This document shows, in pieces, positions 1 to 10,068 of a stretch of 64,000 nt of DNA. Source of the stretch: Simiduia sp. 21SJ11W-1 (GTDB taxonomy: Bacteria > Pseudomonadota > Gammaproteobacteria > Pseudomonadales > Cellvibrionaceae); NCBI RefSeq assembly GCF_024138675.1, contig NZ_CP090959.1:2387501-2451500 (forward strand), read 5' to 3'. The translations under genes and the position numbers were made by a program. Numbering within the stretch: the first letter of the stretch is position 1; each line of letters opens with the position of its first letter. The notes under the pieces are model-generated. The model had not been told where the DNA came from. It saw nothing but the letters and a program-made list of their open reading frames with translations, and did no database searches.

Positions 1-3000
1 CCATAAAACACCAAATCGGTTGAGGCAATGCCATTATCTACACCGTTGTCGGTTAGCGACCAACCAAGATCATCTGCAAACCCAGCAGCCAGCTGAACTG
101 TATCGGATGCACCTAAGCCGGTTACCTGGCCAATAGCTGAAAAGCCAATACCCGCAGCCTCGAAACCATTGGCGGCATTAATAGCTAAACCCGTTGAGTC
201 AGTGCGGCTCAGCAAGCTGAGATCACCGCCATTGACTGCACCAACTCCGCTTAGTTCTGTGCCTGCGGCCTGAACCTTGCCACTACCATTGCGCAATGCA
301 AGTGCGCCGGAAAAGCTCGAGCCATCCACCACAAAATTGGAGCCACTACCCGCTGATACGCTGCTGAAATAGGTTACTGAACCGCCGTCAGTTCTTTGAA
401 AACCAATCCCATTTAGCACCAGCGACTGCCCACCAGCGAAATCTCCTGAACTCACTGAGATATCGCCTAGGCCATCAGCAATTGAAAGGTCTCCTCCGGT
501 TATAACCTGCTCAAGGCCAAGGAACTCAATATTTCTGGATTCAGCACCGCTTGCGCTTAGCATCCAGTCTCTAGTCCCGTCGCCGTAAACAACATCCTGC
601 CCTGAGGCGTTGCCCTTTAAATCAATACTTGAAAAATTAGACTGGCTAACCACGCTGATGTTATTGGCATCAAAGGTTTTTCTGCTAGTCATACTAACAA
701 CATCAGCTTGGTCGCTGCCGCTGAAGGCTGTAACAGTAGTTGAAACCGCATCAACCTGTGTAAAAGCCAGGCCGCCCACTGCGATATTGTTATTGCCGCC
801 TGTGAGCACCAGCGCATGTGCACCACCTGCGATTGTGTCTGCAGCGCCACCAGAGGCGGTGCCACCCATATCAATTTCGGTAAATGAGGCACCCGCTACA
901 GAAATACCGTTATCAGTATCAAAAGACTTTTGTGCGTCAAGGGTAATGGTTTCGGCTACTGCCGTTAGGGTAAATCTGCGGCCGGCTGCAACCGAGGTTA
1001 CACCCTCTAGCATTAGCTCAAATGGTGTGCTGCCGTTGCCGCGGTAAACCAATTGGTTACCCAGCAACGCAATACCCGAGCTGTCTGCAATCGATAGTTC
1101 CGCATCAATGGAGGCATCACTAACGTCTTGCACACCCAAACCAGAACCAGATAGGTGGGTTAAGCCCACCAACTCTACAATCTGGCTGGCATTGCTTGAA
1201 ATTTGTGCAACCGGGGCCTGATTGTCTAGCCCATTAACCGTAGACTCTAACACTGAAAGAGAAATTTCAGGGCTTGCCAGCGCTGCATCAATGGCTAACT
1301 CACTACCGGGCGCTACCCATCGCTCTATTCCATCAACAGCTACAACATTTGCGCCCTGCATAAGGCCAAGCACGCCTGAGTCTGAAATGCTAAAGACAAG
1401 ATTGTCTAAACTTGATAGATCAAAACTGTCTAACCCTGCCCCACCACTTAAGCTGAGGGATTGATAGGTTAAATCTCCCAATTGATTAACCGTATCTGCA
1501 CCTGAGGCGCCCACAGTAATCGCTACTGCATTTGCATCAACCAATCCGCTATTCAGAAAACTTCCCTGTGCAACTGCGGTAAAGTTACCGTCGTTTAGTT
1601 CAATCGCACTGCCGGCAGCAATTGTGATGTCTTTATTGGAGTTCAGCGCCAGATTCAAGTTGTGATTTGTGGCCGAAATGTCAGCTTCAATAACAATGCC
1701 TTCGGCATCAGCATCACCGCCTGCAGCGGTGAGCGTTAAGGTGGTCGGGGTGCCGCTACCGTCACCATCTACGCTGATATCTTCAGACACCTTAACTCCA
1801 TAGGCATCAAAGGTACCTACTGGCTCATTACTGATAATGGTTACATTCTGCGTAGCCAGGCTTGTGGCCAATTCACTGGCACTGAGTTTATTGATGCCAT
1901 TTTCAGCACCAATTTCCAGAAAGCCCGGGTCGATCAGCCAGGTGCCCGCGTCACCACCCGATGCCGCTGCACTGATACTTCCGGTTAGATGGACACTTTC
2001 TTTGCCTGAGGTTTCAATGAAACCACCATTACCCGTAGCCCCGGCGGCATCGGCGGCCAATGAACCGGCAACCGTTGTGGACTGCTCTGCCCAAACCACA
2101 AGGGTGCCGCCATCACCAGATTCCGTTGCAGACGCACTGACTTTGGCACCGGCTTGTACGGCAGTATTTTCCGCAAGGCGCAGGCTACCCTGCCCGCGTA
2201 AATCACCCCCCAATTGAATGGTGCCACCGCCCGCGCTGCCATCGGCAGTTACCTCAGCGGAACTTGCAAGATTTACCTGGGTGCCAAGCACAGAAATATT
2301 ACCGCCGGCGCCGGACGCGTTGTTTGCAGAAACAACACCTGTAATGCTCGCGGAATCGCCTTCAATATGTACCTGGCCACCAGTACCATCGGCGTCCAGC
2401 CGACCACCTACGGCCACATTGCCACCGCTGCCTGTTAGGCGAATAACACCGCCTGAGGTATCAATACCCCGCGCGGTAACTGTGCCGGTATTATTAACCG
2501 CTGAATCAAATAGCCCTTTGGCTACAGATGCATCAAGAAGTACCTGCTGGCCCTCTATGTCTCCGGCGTTAAGAATGGCTTGTTCAATACCCGTTTCTTT
2601 TTCCAGCAGTGCTTTAGAAACCTGTACACCTAACAGCGAGTCGCTACCAAAACTTAAAATGGCCTCACCGGCAACGGCAAGTGATACCAGATCAGCCTTG
2701 ATTAAACCGTGATTGGCCACATGCTTACCTACCAATGCGGCACTTGAGGCATTAATCACACCGTAGTTAATTACACTGCCCGCGGTACCGCTGGTAGCGT
2801 TCAACTTGTAATCACCGTTTAGGAAGTCAGAAGGATTGATATCCAAACCCGATACGGCAATGCCTTGCACATTTACTGTAGCTGTATCGGTAAACAGTAC
2901 CCCTTGCGGGTTAACCAACAGCACATGGCCGTTGGCTTCAATGCTGCCGCGCACCACCGAGGCGTTATCATCCAAAATCCTGTTAAGCACCAGCGACGAT

Positions 3001-3305
3001 GCAGAGGGCTGTACGTACAGCACTTTCTCATCGGCCGCTATATTGAAGCTATCCCAATTAACGGCCATGAGGTCAGTAAATTGATCGACACGGGTTGTTT
3101 TATCATCAGTGGTGATATCACCCTGACCACCTACTACGGTGCCACCAGTAGGCCCTGCCAACACAGAGGGCGAAAGGCTGCCGATCATGGTGGTTAGCAT
3201 GCCACCCATTACCAGTGTTTGCAGGCCAACGGCGCGTGCCAAAATCTTCCGTGGTGTCATCTTTTTACTAGCCTCGTTATCAATCACATGGGTTGGCTGT
3301 TGCAT
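1..3305 (-). CDS. TpsA-type filamentous haemagglutinin-like exoprotein, N-terminal part (partial)
   Basis: This is a large exported adhesin or exoprotein of the two-partner secretion (TPS) type, passed across the outer membrane by the TpsB encoded just upstream. The minus-strand frame stays open from 3305 to the window edge, giving about 1101 codons without a stop, so the C-terminus is missing. The protein starts with a long signal peptide (about residues 1-50, ending SPSVLA). A haemagglutination-activity/TPS domain follows, with the family motif NPQGVLF and a GGxxVVGGQGDI-like start. A TWLIDP motif, common in this family, lies further on, and the rest is Gly/Ser/Ala/Asn-rich beta-helix-like sequence. 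An alternative start at 3260 (MTPRKIL) would shorten the signal peptide and has a GAGG about 11 bases upstream. The gene begins 23 bases after the tpsB stop, so they are co-transcribed. The family call is secure; what it binds is unknown. Confidence 0.88.
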   Translation of the reverse strand, partial: MQQPTHVIDNEASKKMTPRKILARAVGLQTLVMGGMLTTMIGSLSPSVLAGPTGGTVVGGQGDITTDDKTTRVDQFTDLMAVNWDSFNIAADEKVLYVQPSASSLVLNRILDDNASVVRGSIEANGHVLLVNPQGVLFTDTATVNVQGIAVSGLDINPSDFLNGDYKLNATSGTAGSVINYGVINASSAALVGKHVANHGLIKADLVSLAVAGEAILSFGSDSLLGVQVSKALLEKETGIEQAILNAGDIEGQQVLLDASVAKGLFDSAVNNTGTVTARGIDTSGGVIRLTGSGGNVAVGGRLDADGTGGQVHIEGDSASITGVVSANNASGAGGNISVLGTQVNLASSAEVTADGSAGGGTIQLGGDLRGQGSLRLAENTAVQAGAKVSASATESGDGGTLVVWAEQSTTVAGSLAADAAGATGNGGFIETSGKESVHLTGSISAAASGGDAGTWLIDPGFLEIGAENGINKLSASELATSLATQNVTIISNEPVGTFDAYGVKVSEDISVDGDGSGTPTTLTLTAAGGDADAEGIVIEADISATNHNLNLALNSNKDITIAAGSAIELNDGNFTAVAQGSFLNSGLVDANAVAITVGASGADTVNQLGDLTYQSLSLSGGAGLDSFDLSSLDNLVFSISDSGVLGLMQGANVVAVDGIERWVAPGSELAIDAALASPEISLSVLESTVNGLDNQAPVAQISSNASQIVELVGLTHLSGSGLGVQDVSDASIDAELSIADSSGIALLGNQLVYRGNGSTPFELMLEGVTSVAAGRRFTLTAVAETITLDAQKSFDTDNGISVAGASFTEIDMGGTASGGAADTIAGGAHALVLTGGNNNIAVGGLAFTQVDAVSTTVTAFSGSDQADVVSMTSRKTFDANNISVVSQSNFSSIDLKGNASGQDVVYGDGTRDWMLSASGAESRNIEFLGLEQVITGGDLSIADGLGDISVSSGDFAGGQSLVLNGIGFQRTDGGSVTYFSSVSAGSGSNFVVDGSSFSGALALRNGSGKVQAAGTELSGVGAVNGGDLSLLSRTDSTGLAINAANGFEAAGIGFSAIGQVTGLGASDTVQLAAGFADDLGWSLTDNGVDNGIASTDLVFY

Positions 3306-3328
3306 GATAATTTCTGTTTATTCCTGCG

Positions 3329-5287
3329 CTATTTGAAGAAAAAGGTAAAATCCATAAATACCTGTGTTTTCTTGTATTCGCCCAATGAGTCATTGGATGA
3401 TTCAACTTCTATAGGCTCTGCAATTGAAATCTGTGCTGAAAAGAACTCATCCCAACTTAGCTTCATCACAAGGCCAGCACCTGCAAGCCTGGCCCAGGAA
3501 TCCGATCCATCTTCTTCAAAGTTAACGGAGCTGCCATAGCCTGCATCAGCCAATAATCCCCACTGGAACACATCGTTCAAGCGCATTCCGCCTGGCAAAG
3601 ACGGGTTTAAGGAATCTGGCATATCAAAGTACCATTCAGCGCTGACCATTCCTGCAGCATCTGCCGAATAATCACGTACGCTAAAAGCTCGCACACCGGC
3701 CGCTCCACCAAGGGATAACTGTTCAAACGAGGGCAGCAGCCTATCTGCGTACTGCCAGCGGGATTTCAGCACCAGGCGCGATTGCGCATTGCCAAATGGC
3801 AAAGGTACGAAGAACAAGCTATTGGTATCTAATGCCACTTTGTAAAAGTCATCACCACGCCCTTCAGCCACCTCGTTTAAATGCTGGCCATATTGAAACT
3901 TCACATTGGCAATGTTGAGCATCTGCACGCTGCTACCAAGCCCATCCACATAAAACCCAAGCTCCGCGCCACGAACATGGTCACCACCACGGTAGGTTTC
4001 CACAAGGGAGTCCATGTTGGTTTCTTTGTCGGTAACACTAAAACCTGTAGAAAAATTGAAATCGCGCGACCGGTGCCACTTATGATCAATACTTGCAGCG
4101 TATGTGTTGTTAACACCCTCCAATTCCAAAGCGTTAATAACGTCGCCTTTGTCGCCTGTAAGTTTGAACTGGTTATAATCTGCTGAAATTTCAAACCGTG
4201 TGCGTGGACCAAACAAAGGGAAGCTATAGCGAAGTTGGCCCAGGCTAGAATTACCAGGGTTATGAGACTGAAGTGCACCGAGGGTTAATGCATCGCCGAA
4301 TCCAAGTGGGTTCAATACATCAAATAACGCGTAGGCTCGCTGATCCCCTGTGAAGGTTGAACCATGATTATCAGCGCGCATAGAAAACTTCCATCGCTGC
4401 TCATTGCGCACCTTAAGATTCAACGCCGTCTCGCCGGGGTTATCACCGGGCGTAAAATAGCCTGTTACATTCAGCCCGGGCAGGTCGTTAAGCAGATACA
4501 TTCCCTCTTCAACATCGGCGTGATTTACCAGCTCACCAATATGCGCATCAAAGGGTTGCTGTAGCTGCGATTGCTGGTAGCCGCTGTTGTCGTGCGCAAT
4601 GACTTTCCCTAAACGACCTTCTTGAACCGAGAGGCTCACTACACCATCCACCACGTCTTGCGCCGGAATTTGAACCTGTGCCAAAAACAGGCCCTGCTGG
4701 CGATAAAAGCCCGTAAGCTCAGCGGCAATTTCCTCTAAGTCCCCATAGCTCATGCCGCGCTCGGCGTTTTGTTGTTTAACAATATTAATCAAGCGTTGTA
4801 GATTCTTGGGCGTAACGCGATCAGGCATATCTCGCGCGCCAATTTCTGCCAGATAGCCGGCAATTTCCGCCAGGTTGTCGCGGGTGAAGCCGTGCGCCAT
4901 TACCTGATCTTCCTTCATGTACTGAACCCGCAACTGCTCGGCCATGGTTTCAATTTTTTCGCGCGTAATGCCTGAATCCGGGAACTCTTCAAGGCGCACA
5001 AAATCGAACTTTTTCACGGCGATACGAGGCCCTTCATCACGCAGGCGCTGCACGGGAATTTCAGTATCGAGCTTCGGCGTGGCAGTATCCAGGGTGCGGA
5101 GCAAAAACTCTTTGGTGATATCCTGCTCACTTTCAGGGTTTACATCTGTCTCAAAGGCAGACCTTACCGAGCTCCTAAAACTGGAATCCCCTTCAGACAC
5201 CTGAGCTTGCGCGGTCGTCACCGCCACGCCGGTTACCATGGCCACAACGGCTGCAGAAATTTTTGAAGGGTTACATAATTTTTTCAC
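3329..5287 (-). CDS. TpsB/FhaC/ShlB-family outer-membrane two-partner secretion transporter
   Basis: This is the outer-membrane beta-barrel that exports the TpsA protein encoded immediately downstream. I chose the GTG at 5287 because AGGAGAG lies just upstream and the product then begins with a compact signal peptide (VKKLCNPSK to TTAQA). An ATG at 5344 would add 19 residues but overlaps the kinase gene. The product is about 652 residues. It has a POTRA region ending IPAQDVVDG...LSVQEGRLG, a second POTRA, then the ShlB barrel. The conserved loop-6 region appears as GVRAFSVRDY in place of the usual VRGY. About 60-100 extra residues lie between the signal peptide and the end of the first POTRA domain, which makes it longer than classical FhaC/ShlB (about 550-580). 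It lies 37 bases after the kinase gene, in the same direction. Confidence 0.9.
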   Translation of the reverse strand: MKKLCNPSKISAAVVAMVTGVAVTTAQAQVSEGDSSFRSSVRSAFETDVNPESEQDITKEFLLRTLDTATPKLDTEIPVQRLRDEGPRIAVKKFDFVRLEEFPDSGITREKIETMAEQLRVQYMKEDQVMAHGFTRDNLAEIAGYLAEIGARDMPDRVTPKNLQRLINIVKQQNAERGMSYGDLEEIAAELTGFYRQQGLFLAQVQIPAQDVVDGVVSLSVQEGRLGKVIAHDNSGYQQSQLQQPFDAHIGELVNHADVEEGMYLLNDLPGLNVTGYFTPGDNPGETALNLKVRNEQRWKFSMRADNHGSTFTGDQRAYALFDVLNPLGFGDALTLGALQSHNPGNSSLGQLRYSFPLFGPRTRFEISADYNQFKLTGDKGDVINALELEGVNNTYAASIDHKWHRSRDFNFSTGFSVTDKETNMDSLVETYRGGDHVRGAELGFYVDGLGSSVQMLNIANVKFQYGQHLNEVAEGRGDDFYKVALDTNSLFFVPLPFGNAQSRLVLKSRWQYADRLLPSFEQLSLGGAAGVRAFSVRDYSADAAGMVSAEWYFDMPDSLNPSLPGGMRLNDVFQWGLLADAGYGSSVNFEEDGSDSWARLAGAGLVMKLSWDEFFSAQISIAEPIEVESSNDSLGEYKKTQVFMDFTFFFK

Positions 5288-5324
5288 TTGCTTACTCTCC
5301 TGTTCACATCCCTGTAAACCGTTG

Positions 5325-7931
5325 TTAATTTCGTGGGGCTTCACGTACTACGCGAAAACCGACCTCTTCATTATTGCGTGCGTCAAACCTTTGTTTGGTT
5401 GTCGCCAAACAACTGCTCATGGCATCCAAAAAGCTGCCGCCAACTGCAAGCAACTCATTGCCGTCCAGAACCAGCTCGGCGGCATTACCCACGTGATTTA
5501 TCAATCCGTTGGCATTACTGCTGCCAGCGTTTGCGGCAACAAGCTCGCCGCCCTTTTCAATACCACCGTACTTGAGGTAACAATTGCGATCTGGCTGCTC
5601 TCGCTCGCCATTGGCACTGGCAGCGCCAAACCATTCGCGGTAGCTAGGCAGGCGATAGCGATAACCAGTTTCTTGAGACAACCACGCAAGGTAGCCGTTA
5701 ATGGCTTCAACGGGCAGTCCGGTGGCAGGCATGGCGCTGCTCGCGGTTTTAACCCCCTCACCACACACTCCAGAGCGGCTACACCAAGGCCGAACATCGC
5801 CCCAGGTAATTTCGTAGCGCCCCATGGATATAACTTGCCGAGATTCGCCAGCCACACTGACAAGTGCAGGCCCACTGCCGCCGCCAGGCAAAGGATCGGC
5901 GCAGCTATAGCGCAAGCCGCGCCCGCCGGTGCCGGGCTCCAGGTGGCCACAGTAATCAATCTTGAAACGCGAAAGCGCCTCCTGACCAGGCAATAAGGTT
6001 TGCGCCTGCACCAATAACGCGGCTGTTCTCTTGGGGTTTTCCCGGGCCAAGCGGCCGAAACAGCTGGCCAGCTCACTGGCCACAATAGGTTCCAACTTTT
6101 GTGCTTTTTTACTATCAAGCGTCCTCATTTCAGACAGGGTGCCCGCAATATCGCCGGTGACATTTAAACCGAAGCCACACCGCAACTGGCGCTCTAACTT
6201 GCCGATAATGGCCTCTACCTGCTGGTTGTGAATAGCCATTTTCCGCTCGCGCTCTGCGCGAGCCTTGGCCCTTTCCTCCGCGGCAATACGCGCTATTTCA
6301 GCCTGCTGCTCTGCCAGCAACCTGGCCTCAAGCTTTGCTTTTTCAGACGCCAACGCGCGCTTTATTTCGATAAATTGCGCGGCATCGGCAGTGTTCCAGC
6401 CGTCTGCACGGGTTAACGCCCGCTCACCGTTTTCCAATTCACCCGCAGCTATGTACTCGCGAGCAGCGGTAAAAAACAGCGACGCAATACGCGATTGGGC
6501 TTCATCGATATAGGCCTCGTTAGATCCAAGCGCTGCCAGCTCTTTAAGCTCGCCACGCAAATCCCGCTCCCAATCAACACTTAAGGCCGCCTGCTGAATG
6601 AGCCTATCAATGGCTTGTTTTTTATCTGCAATTCGTGAAACCAACAACTCTTGCTGCAATTTTTGTTCAAGCTCTGCTTTATAGGCTTGATCAACCTGAC
6701 GCTGCTCTTGATATTGAAAGTAAAAAGAGACGCCCAACACAACTGAGAAGAAAGCGGCAATACCTGCCACCAACCATGCTGCCCTATTGCGACCAAAAAA
6801 CAGGCGCATAAACTCTGCGGCATCTTGAATTCGTTCCTGACGCTCAAAAGCCAATGCGCCTTCCAGCGCACGCCATTGCCTGCGTGTCAGCGACTTTAAT
6901 CGCTTGGGCTTTAAACGCTGTGCTTTGGCCTTGTCTGCTGGCACCTTATTGAAGGGATGCCTACCTGCATAAAGCTCGTACGCCACACAACCCAGTGCAT
7001 AGACGTCATCACTTTCGCTTGGCTCCTCACCCTTAAGCATTTCAAGGCTGGCATAGGCCGGTGTAAGTGCACCCAGAGTACCTGCATCAAACTGGGTTTT
7101 CTCGCCGGAAGCCTCAGCCAAACCACCAGACACCGCACGGGCAATACCAAAATCAAATACCTTAGCGCCCTTTTTCTTGGTGACGAAGATATTTCCCGGT
7201 TTAAAATCGCTGTGCACAATGCGCTGTGAATGGGCGTGCATCAGCGCAGACGTAATATCGCGCAAGATGTTATCTGCACGCTCTTTCTCTAAGCCTTTTC
7301 CCGCGTTTTGCCGAATCAACTTATCCAGCGGCGTACCGTCCAGATACTCCATGGTCATAAAAACCAGATCAGCATCACGGTCAAAATCAAACACCGTTAC
7401 AATATTTGGGTGCGCGAGATTCTGTGATTTTCTAGATTCGCGCTGTAGCGATATAAAGGCATCCGGATGCTGTTTGAAGTCATCGTTCAAAAGCTTTACC
7501 GCAAGGTATGGATCGCTGTCGTTCGCTTCAACTTTACGCCGATCCAACGCCCGATAAACCGACCCCATGCCGCCTGACCCCAAAAGGTTCACAAGCTCAA
7601 AGCGATCTTTAATCAGCGTTTTAGTAGATTCTTGAGTGGCATCAGAACGAATCGGCTGCATGGCAGCACCGGCCATGACAGTTTTGTCAACAGCGGTTAC
7701 AGATACAGGAAACGGCTTAAGCTTTACAGGTTCTGGCGGCCTGCGCACCCCGGAAGCCTTGGACGCAACACCTACAAATACGGTGGCATCCGAACTGTCG
7801 GGCTGCGGCCGATCGGTAATCACGGGCTCGGCGTGATTGCTTGCACCTCCGCTTTCGCCAGATGATTTTTCCGGCGCATTTCGCGCGCGCTTTAGCGAAG
7901 GAACAACGCGAGTTTTGTCTTCTACATCCAT
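5325..7931 (-). CDS. Membrane Hanks-type Ser/Thr kinase with C-terminal FGE-like domain (PpkA-like)
   Basis: This is a transmembrane protein kinase of 868 residues. The first ~105 residues are a disordered-looking leader. The kinase domain (about 110-375) has the Gly loop GSGGMGSV (118-125), ATP lysine K146 in AVKLL, helix-C E165, catalytic loop HSDFKPGN (D242, N247; Ser replaces the usual Arg of HRD) and DFG at 260-262. A single membrane helix spans about 384-407. After it come a coiled coil (about 408-560) and a formylglycine-enzyme/SUMF1-like domain (about 690-868, MGRYEITWGDV ... GGSF ... VGFRVV). By topology the FGE-like part is periplasmic. It lacks the paired catalytic cysteines, so it is probably a sensor or binding domain. 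The gene is divergent from the FHA-domain T6SS gene, which suggests a PpkA-like role in T6SS control. It also leads the tpsB-tpsA operon. Confidence 0.9.
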   Translation of the reverse strand: MDVEDKTRVVPSLKRARNAPEKSSGESGGASNHAEPVITDRPQPDSSDATVFVGVASKASGVRRPPEPVKLKPFPVSVTAVDKTVMAGAAMQPIRSDATQESTKTLIKDRFELVNLLGSGGMGSVYRALDRRKVEANDSDPYLAVKLLNDDFKQHPDAFISLQRESRKSQNLAHPNIVTVFDFDRDADLVFMTMEYLDGTPLDKLIRQNAGKGLEKERADNILRDITSALMHAHSQRIVHSDFKPGNIFVTKKKGAKVFDFGIARAVSGGLAEASGEKTQFDAGTLGALTPAYASLEMLKGEEPSESDDVYALGCVAYELYAGRHPFNKVPADKAKAQRLKPKRLKSLTRRQWRALEGALAFERQERIQDAAEFMRLFFGRNRAAWLVAGIAAFFSVVLGVSFYFQYQEQRQVDQAYKAELEQKLQQELLVSRIADKKQAIDRLIQQAALSVDWERDLRGELKELAALGSNEAYIDEAQSRIASLFFTAAREYIAAGELENGERALTRADGWNTADAAQFIEIKRALASEKAKLEARLLAEQQAEIARIAAEERAKARAERERKMAIHNQQVEAIIGKLERQLRCGFGLNVTGDIAGTLSEMRTLDSKKAQKLEPIVASELASCFGRLARENPKRTAALLVQAQTLLPGQEALSRFKIDYCGHLEPGTGGRGLRYSCADPLPGGGSGPALVSVAGESRQVISMGRYEITWGDVRPWCSRSGVCGEGVKTASSAMPATGLPVEAINGYLAWLSQETGYRYRLPSYREWFGAASANGEREQPDRNCYLKYGGIEKGGELVAANAGSSNANGLINHVGNAAELVLDGNELLAVGGSFLDAMSSCLATTKQRFDARNNEEVGFRVVREAPRN

Positions 7932-8240
7932 ATAACTTTACGCTCAATGCGATCGCCGTCCAGGCTTAGCTCTTTGACACTTCATGGTACGAACGTACGC
8001 GAAATAAAAAGCCCAATTTGTGGAGGCAGGATATTACGCGAATTATATGATCCACACCAAAAACTCTCGCATTCACACTTGTTAATGAATACGCATGTAC
8101 CAGTTAGCACTTTTACCCGAAATAAAATCCACACAAATTCACAGCTTCACAAACGCCCGCCTACTAATGCAGAAATTGCTGCGTTAGAATCGGCCGCCTG
8201 AAAGACACCAATACATTGGACAGTGTGACACGGTAGACAA
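7932..8240. promoter_or_regulatory. Divergent control region between kinase/TPS operon and T6SS operon
   Basis: This 309-base AT-rich gap separates two divergent operons and must hold both promoters. On the minus strand a perfect TATAAT (plus-strand ATTATA at 8042-8047) lies about 110 bases upstream of the kinase start, but I see no good -35 element. On the plus strand the only notable element is CAGTGTGACAC at 8221-8231. It ends nine bases before the tagH start and resembles, with two mismatches, the CACTCTGACAC repeats found upstream of hcp. No Shine-Dalgarno stands out for either start codon. Confidence 0.4.
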
Positions 8241-10049
8241 ATGGATTTAATTCTTACAGTAATCGCCGATCCCAATGGCACAAACATGGTCAACCACACC
8301 AAGGCCTTTGCCAAAGCCAGCGGGACACTCGGACGATCAGACAAAAACGATTGGGTATTGCCAGACCCTGAACGAATCATTTCCTCTACCCACTGCCGCG
8401 TTGAATTCACAGACGGCAAGTACCACCTGGTAGACACCAGCACAAATGGCGTATTTGTGAACGAAGCGTCGTCGCCGCTGGGCAACGGCGTGAAGCACCC
8501 ACTGGCCGATGGCGATATTCTGGGGTTGGGTGAATATAAAGTCCGAGTAAGTCTACGTGCCCCACAAACCCCCAAGGCCAATCTGCCGGACGGGCTGGAT
8601 TCGGTAGATTTTTTGGATGGATCAGACAAAACCACCTTTAGCGCCAGCATGGCACCCCAACTTGAAGCACAGGCCAAAGCACAGCAGTTTGACGACTTTC
8701 TTGAGGCAAAACCCTCGGTAAAGCCTGCACCTAACAGCGACTGGGGCTTCGCCGCCGGCGATTGTGTTCAGCCGACACCAAGCGCCACCTCACCAACTGA
8801 CCCTTTAAGCCTGTTTGACGCAAAGCCGTCTGAGCCAATGGGCGGCTTTGGACAACAAAGCGCCACTAATGCAGGCGGTTGGGATGACGACTGGTGGAAA
8901 GACGGCTCAACCTCAGACCACGCAACACCTACGTCTCATAATTTCCAAGCACCGGCCGCTGCATCGCCAGGCAGCACTCCCAACCAGCCCCCCGGTGACC
9001 CATTTGCGAAACCATTTGCGCCTGCAGCCCAGGGTAACAACAGTGTGCCTGTAACTGGCTCCGAGCCTTGGGCCAGTGGCGCTACCGCCCCCCAACCCAG
9101 CGCGCCTTATGCGCCTGCCGGGGCGAGCACAATTGATGCTTTACTTGGCGGCACAGCCCCCCTACCAACGCCTGCGGCCTCCGGGCCTGCCTTCAGCACT
9201 CAGAACAACCCATTTGCGGCATCAGCGGCCATCGCCCACGGAGCGGCAATAACAAGCCCCAATAGCATTAATGCGCCAGGTGAAACCCAGGCGATAAGCC
9301 AAGGGGCCCAGCAAGCCACCTCCCAACCTGTGCCTGTACCCGCACCAGAACCGCAGCAACCACCGGCACAAGCTATACACGGTGCAAACCACCCAGCACA
9401 AAACCTACACGCAGCCCAAATGAACCTTGCGGCCGCTACGGGTTCTGGCGCCGAGCAGCCGGCGCTTCAACAGGCGCTCGGCCTAAGCCAAGCCCCCAGC
9501 GAACACAAGGGCACCTTGATCAATCAAGTGGCTGCAATTGTTAAAGAAACAACGCACCGCCTGATTGACTTGCTGCGCGCCAGAAACTCCATCAAGAATG
9601 AACTCAGGGTGCAGCGCACCATGATTCAATCGGTAGACAACAACCCCTTAAAATTTTCAGCAAATGCCGCAGACGCCTTAAACAGCATGTTCGCTAACAA
9701 CAGCAATGCGTTTATGTCGCCGCTTGAGGCAGTACAAGACAGCTTTGATGATCTATCAGACCATCAGGTCGCAGTGCTCGCGGGTATGCGCGCCGCCTAC
9801 GACGCCATGTTCAAGCACTTTTCACCTAGCGCGCTTGAATCACGCTTTAACCAAAGCAATAGCTTACTGGCCAGTAAACAAGCGAAAAACTGGGCCGCCT
9901 ATTGCGAGCACTACCAGGCGTTATGCCGCGACAGAGAGTCTACCTACGAAGATTTATTCGGTGAAGAATTTGCTGCGGCTTACGAAAAACAGCTTACCGA
10001 TCTAAAAAACGCAAGGGCGCTGTCGCGCCGCTCTAAAACACATCAATAA
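8241..10049 (+). CDS. tagH: T6SS FHA-domain protein (TagH/Fha/ImpI family)
   Basis: This cytoplasmic FHA-domain scaffold of the T6SS is known in other systems to bind phosphothreonine and promote assembly after phosphorylation by PpkA. The N-terminal FHA domain covers about residues 5-105, with GRS at 31-33, SSTH at 48-51 and TSTNGVFVN at 66-74. A long Pro/Ala/Gln-rich linker runs from about 110 to 415. The conserved TagH C-terminal domain (about 430-595, including NPLKFS and SPSALESRF) follows. At 602 residues it fits the family. It is the first gene of the T6SS operon and stands back to back with the kinase, its likely modifying enzyme. Confidence 0.92.
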   Translation: MDLILTVIADPNGTNMVNHTKAFAKASGTLGRSDKNDWVLPDPERIISSTHCRVEFTDGKYHLVDTSTNGVFVNEASSPLGNGVKHPLADGDILGLGEYKVRVSLRAPQTPKANLPDGLDSVDFLDGSDKTTFSASMAPQLEAQAKAQQFDDFLEAKPSVKPAPNSDWGFAAGDCVQPTPSATSPTDPLSLFDAKPSEPMGGFGQQSATNAGGWDDDWWKDGSTSDHATPTSHNFQAPAAASPGSTPNQPPGDPFAKPFAPAAQGNNSVPVTGSEPWASGATAPQPSAPYAPAGASTIDALLGGTAPLPTPAASGPAFSTQNNPFAASAAIAHGAAITSPNSINAPGETQAISQGAQQATSQPVPVPAPEPQQPPAQAIHGANHPAQNLHAAQMNLAAATGSGAEQPALQQALGLSQAPSEHKGTLINQVAAIVKETTHRLIDLLRARNSIKNELRVQRTMIQSVDNNPLKFSANAADALNSMFANNSNAFMSPLEAVQDSFDDLSDHQVAVLAGMRAAYDAMFKHFSPSALESRFNQSNSLLASKQAKNWAAYCEHYQALCRDRESTYEDLFGEEFAAAYEKQLTDLKNARALSRRSKTHQ

Positions 10050-10068
10050 CTGCTTGAACGGAGTCATC

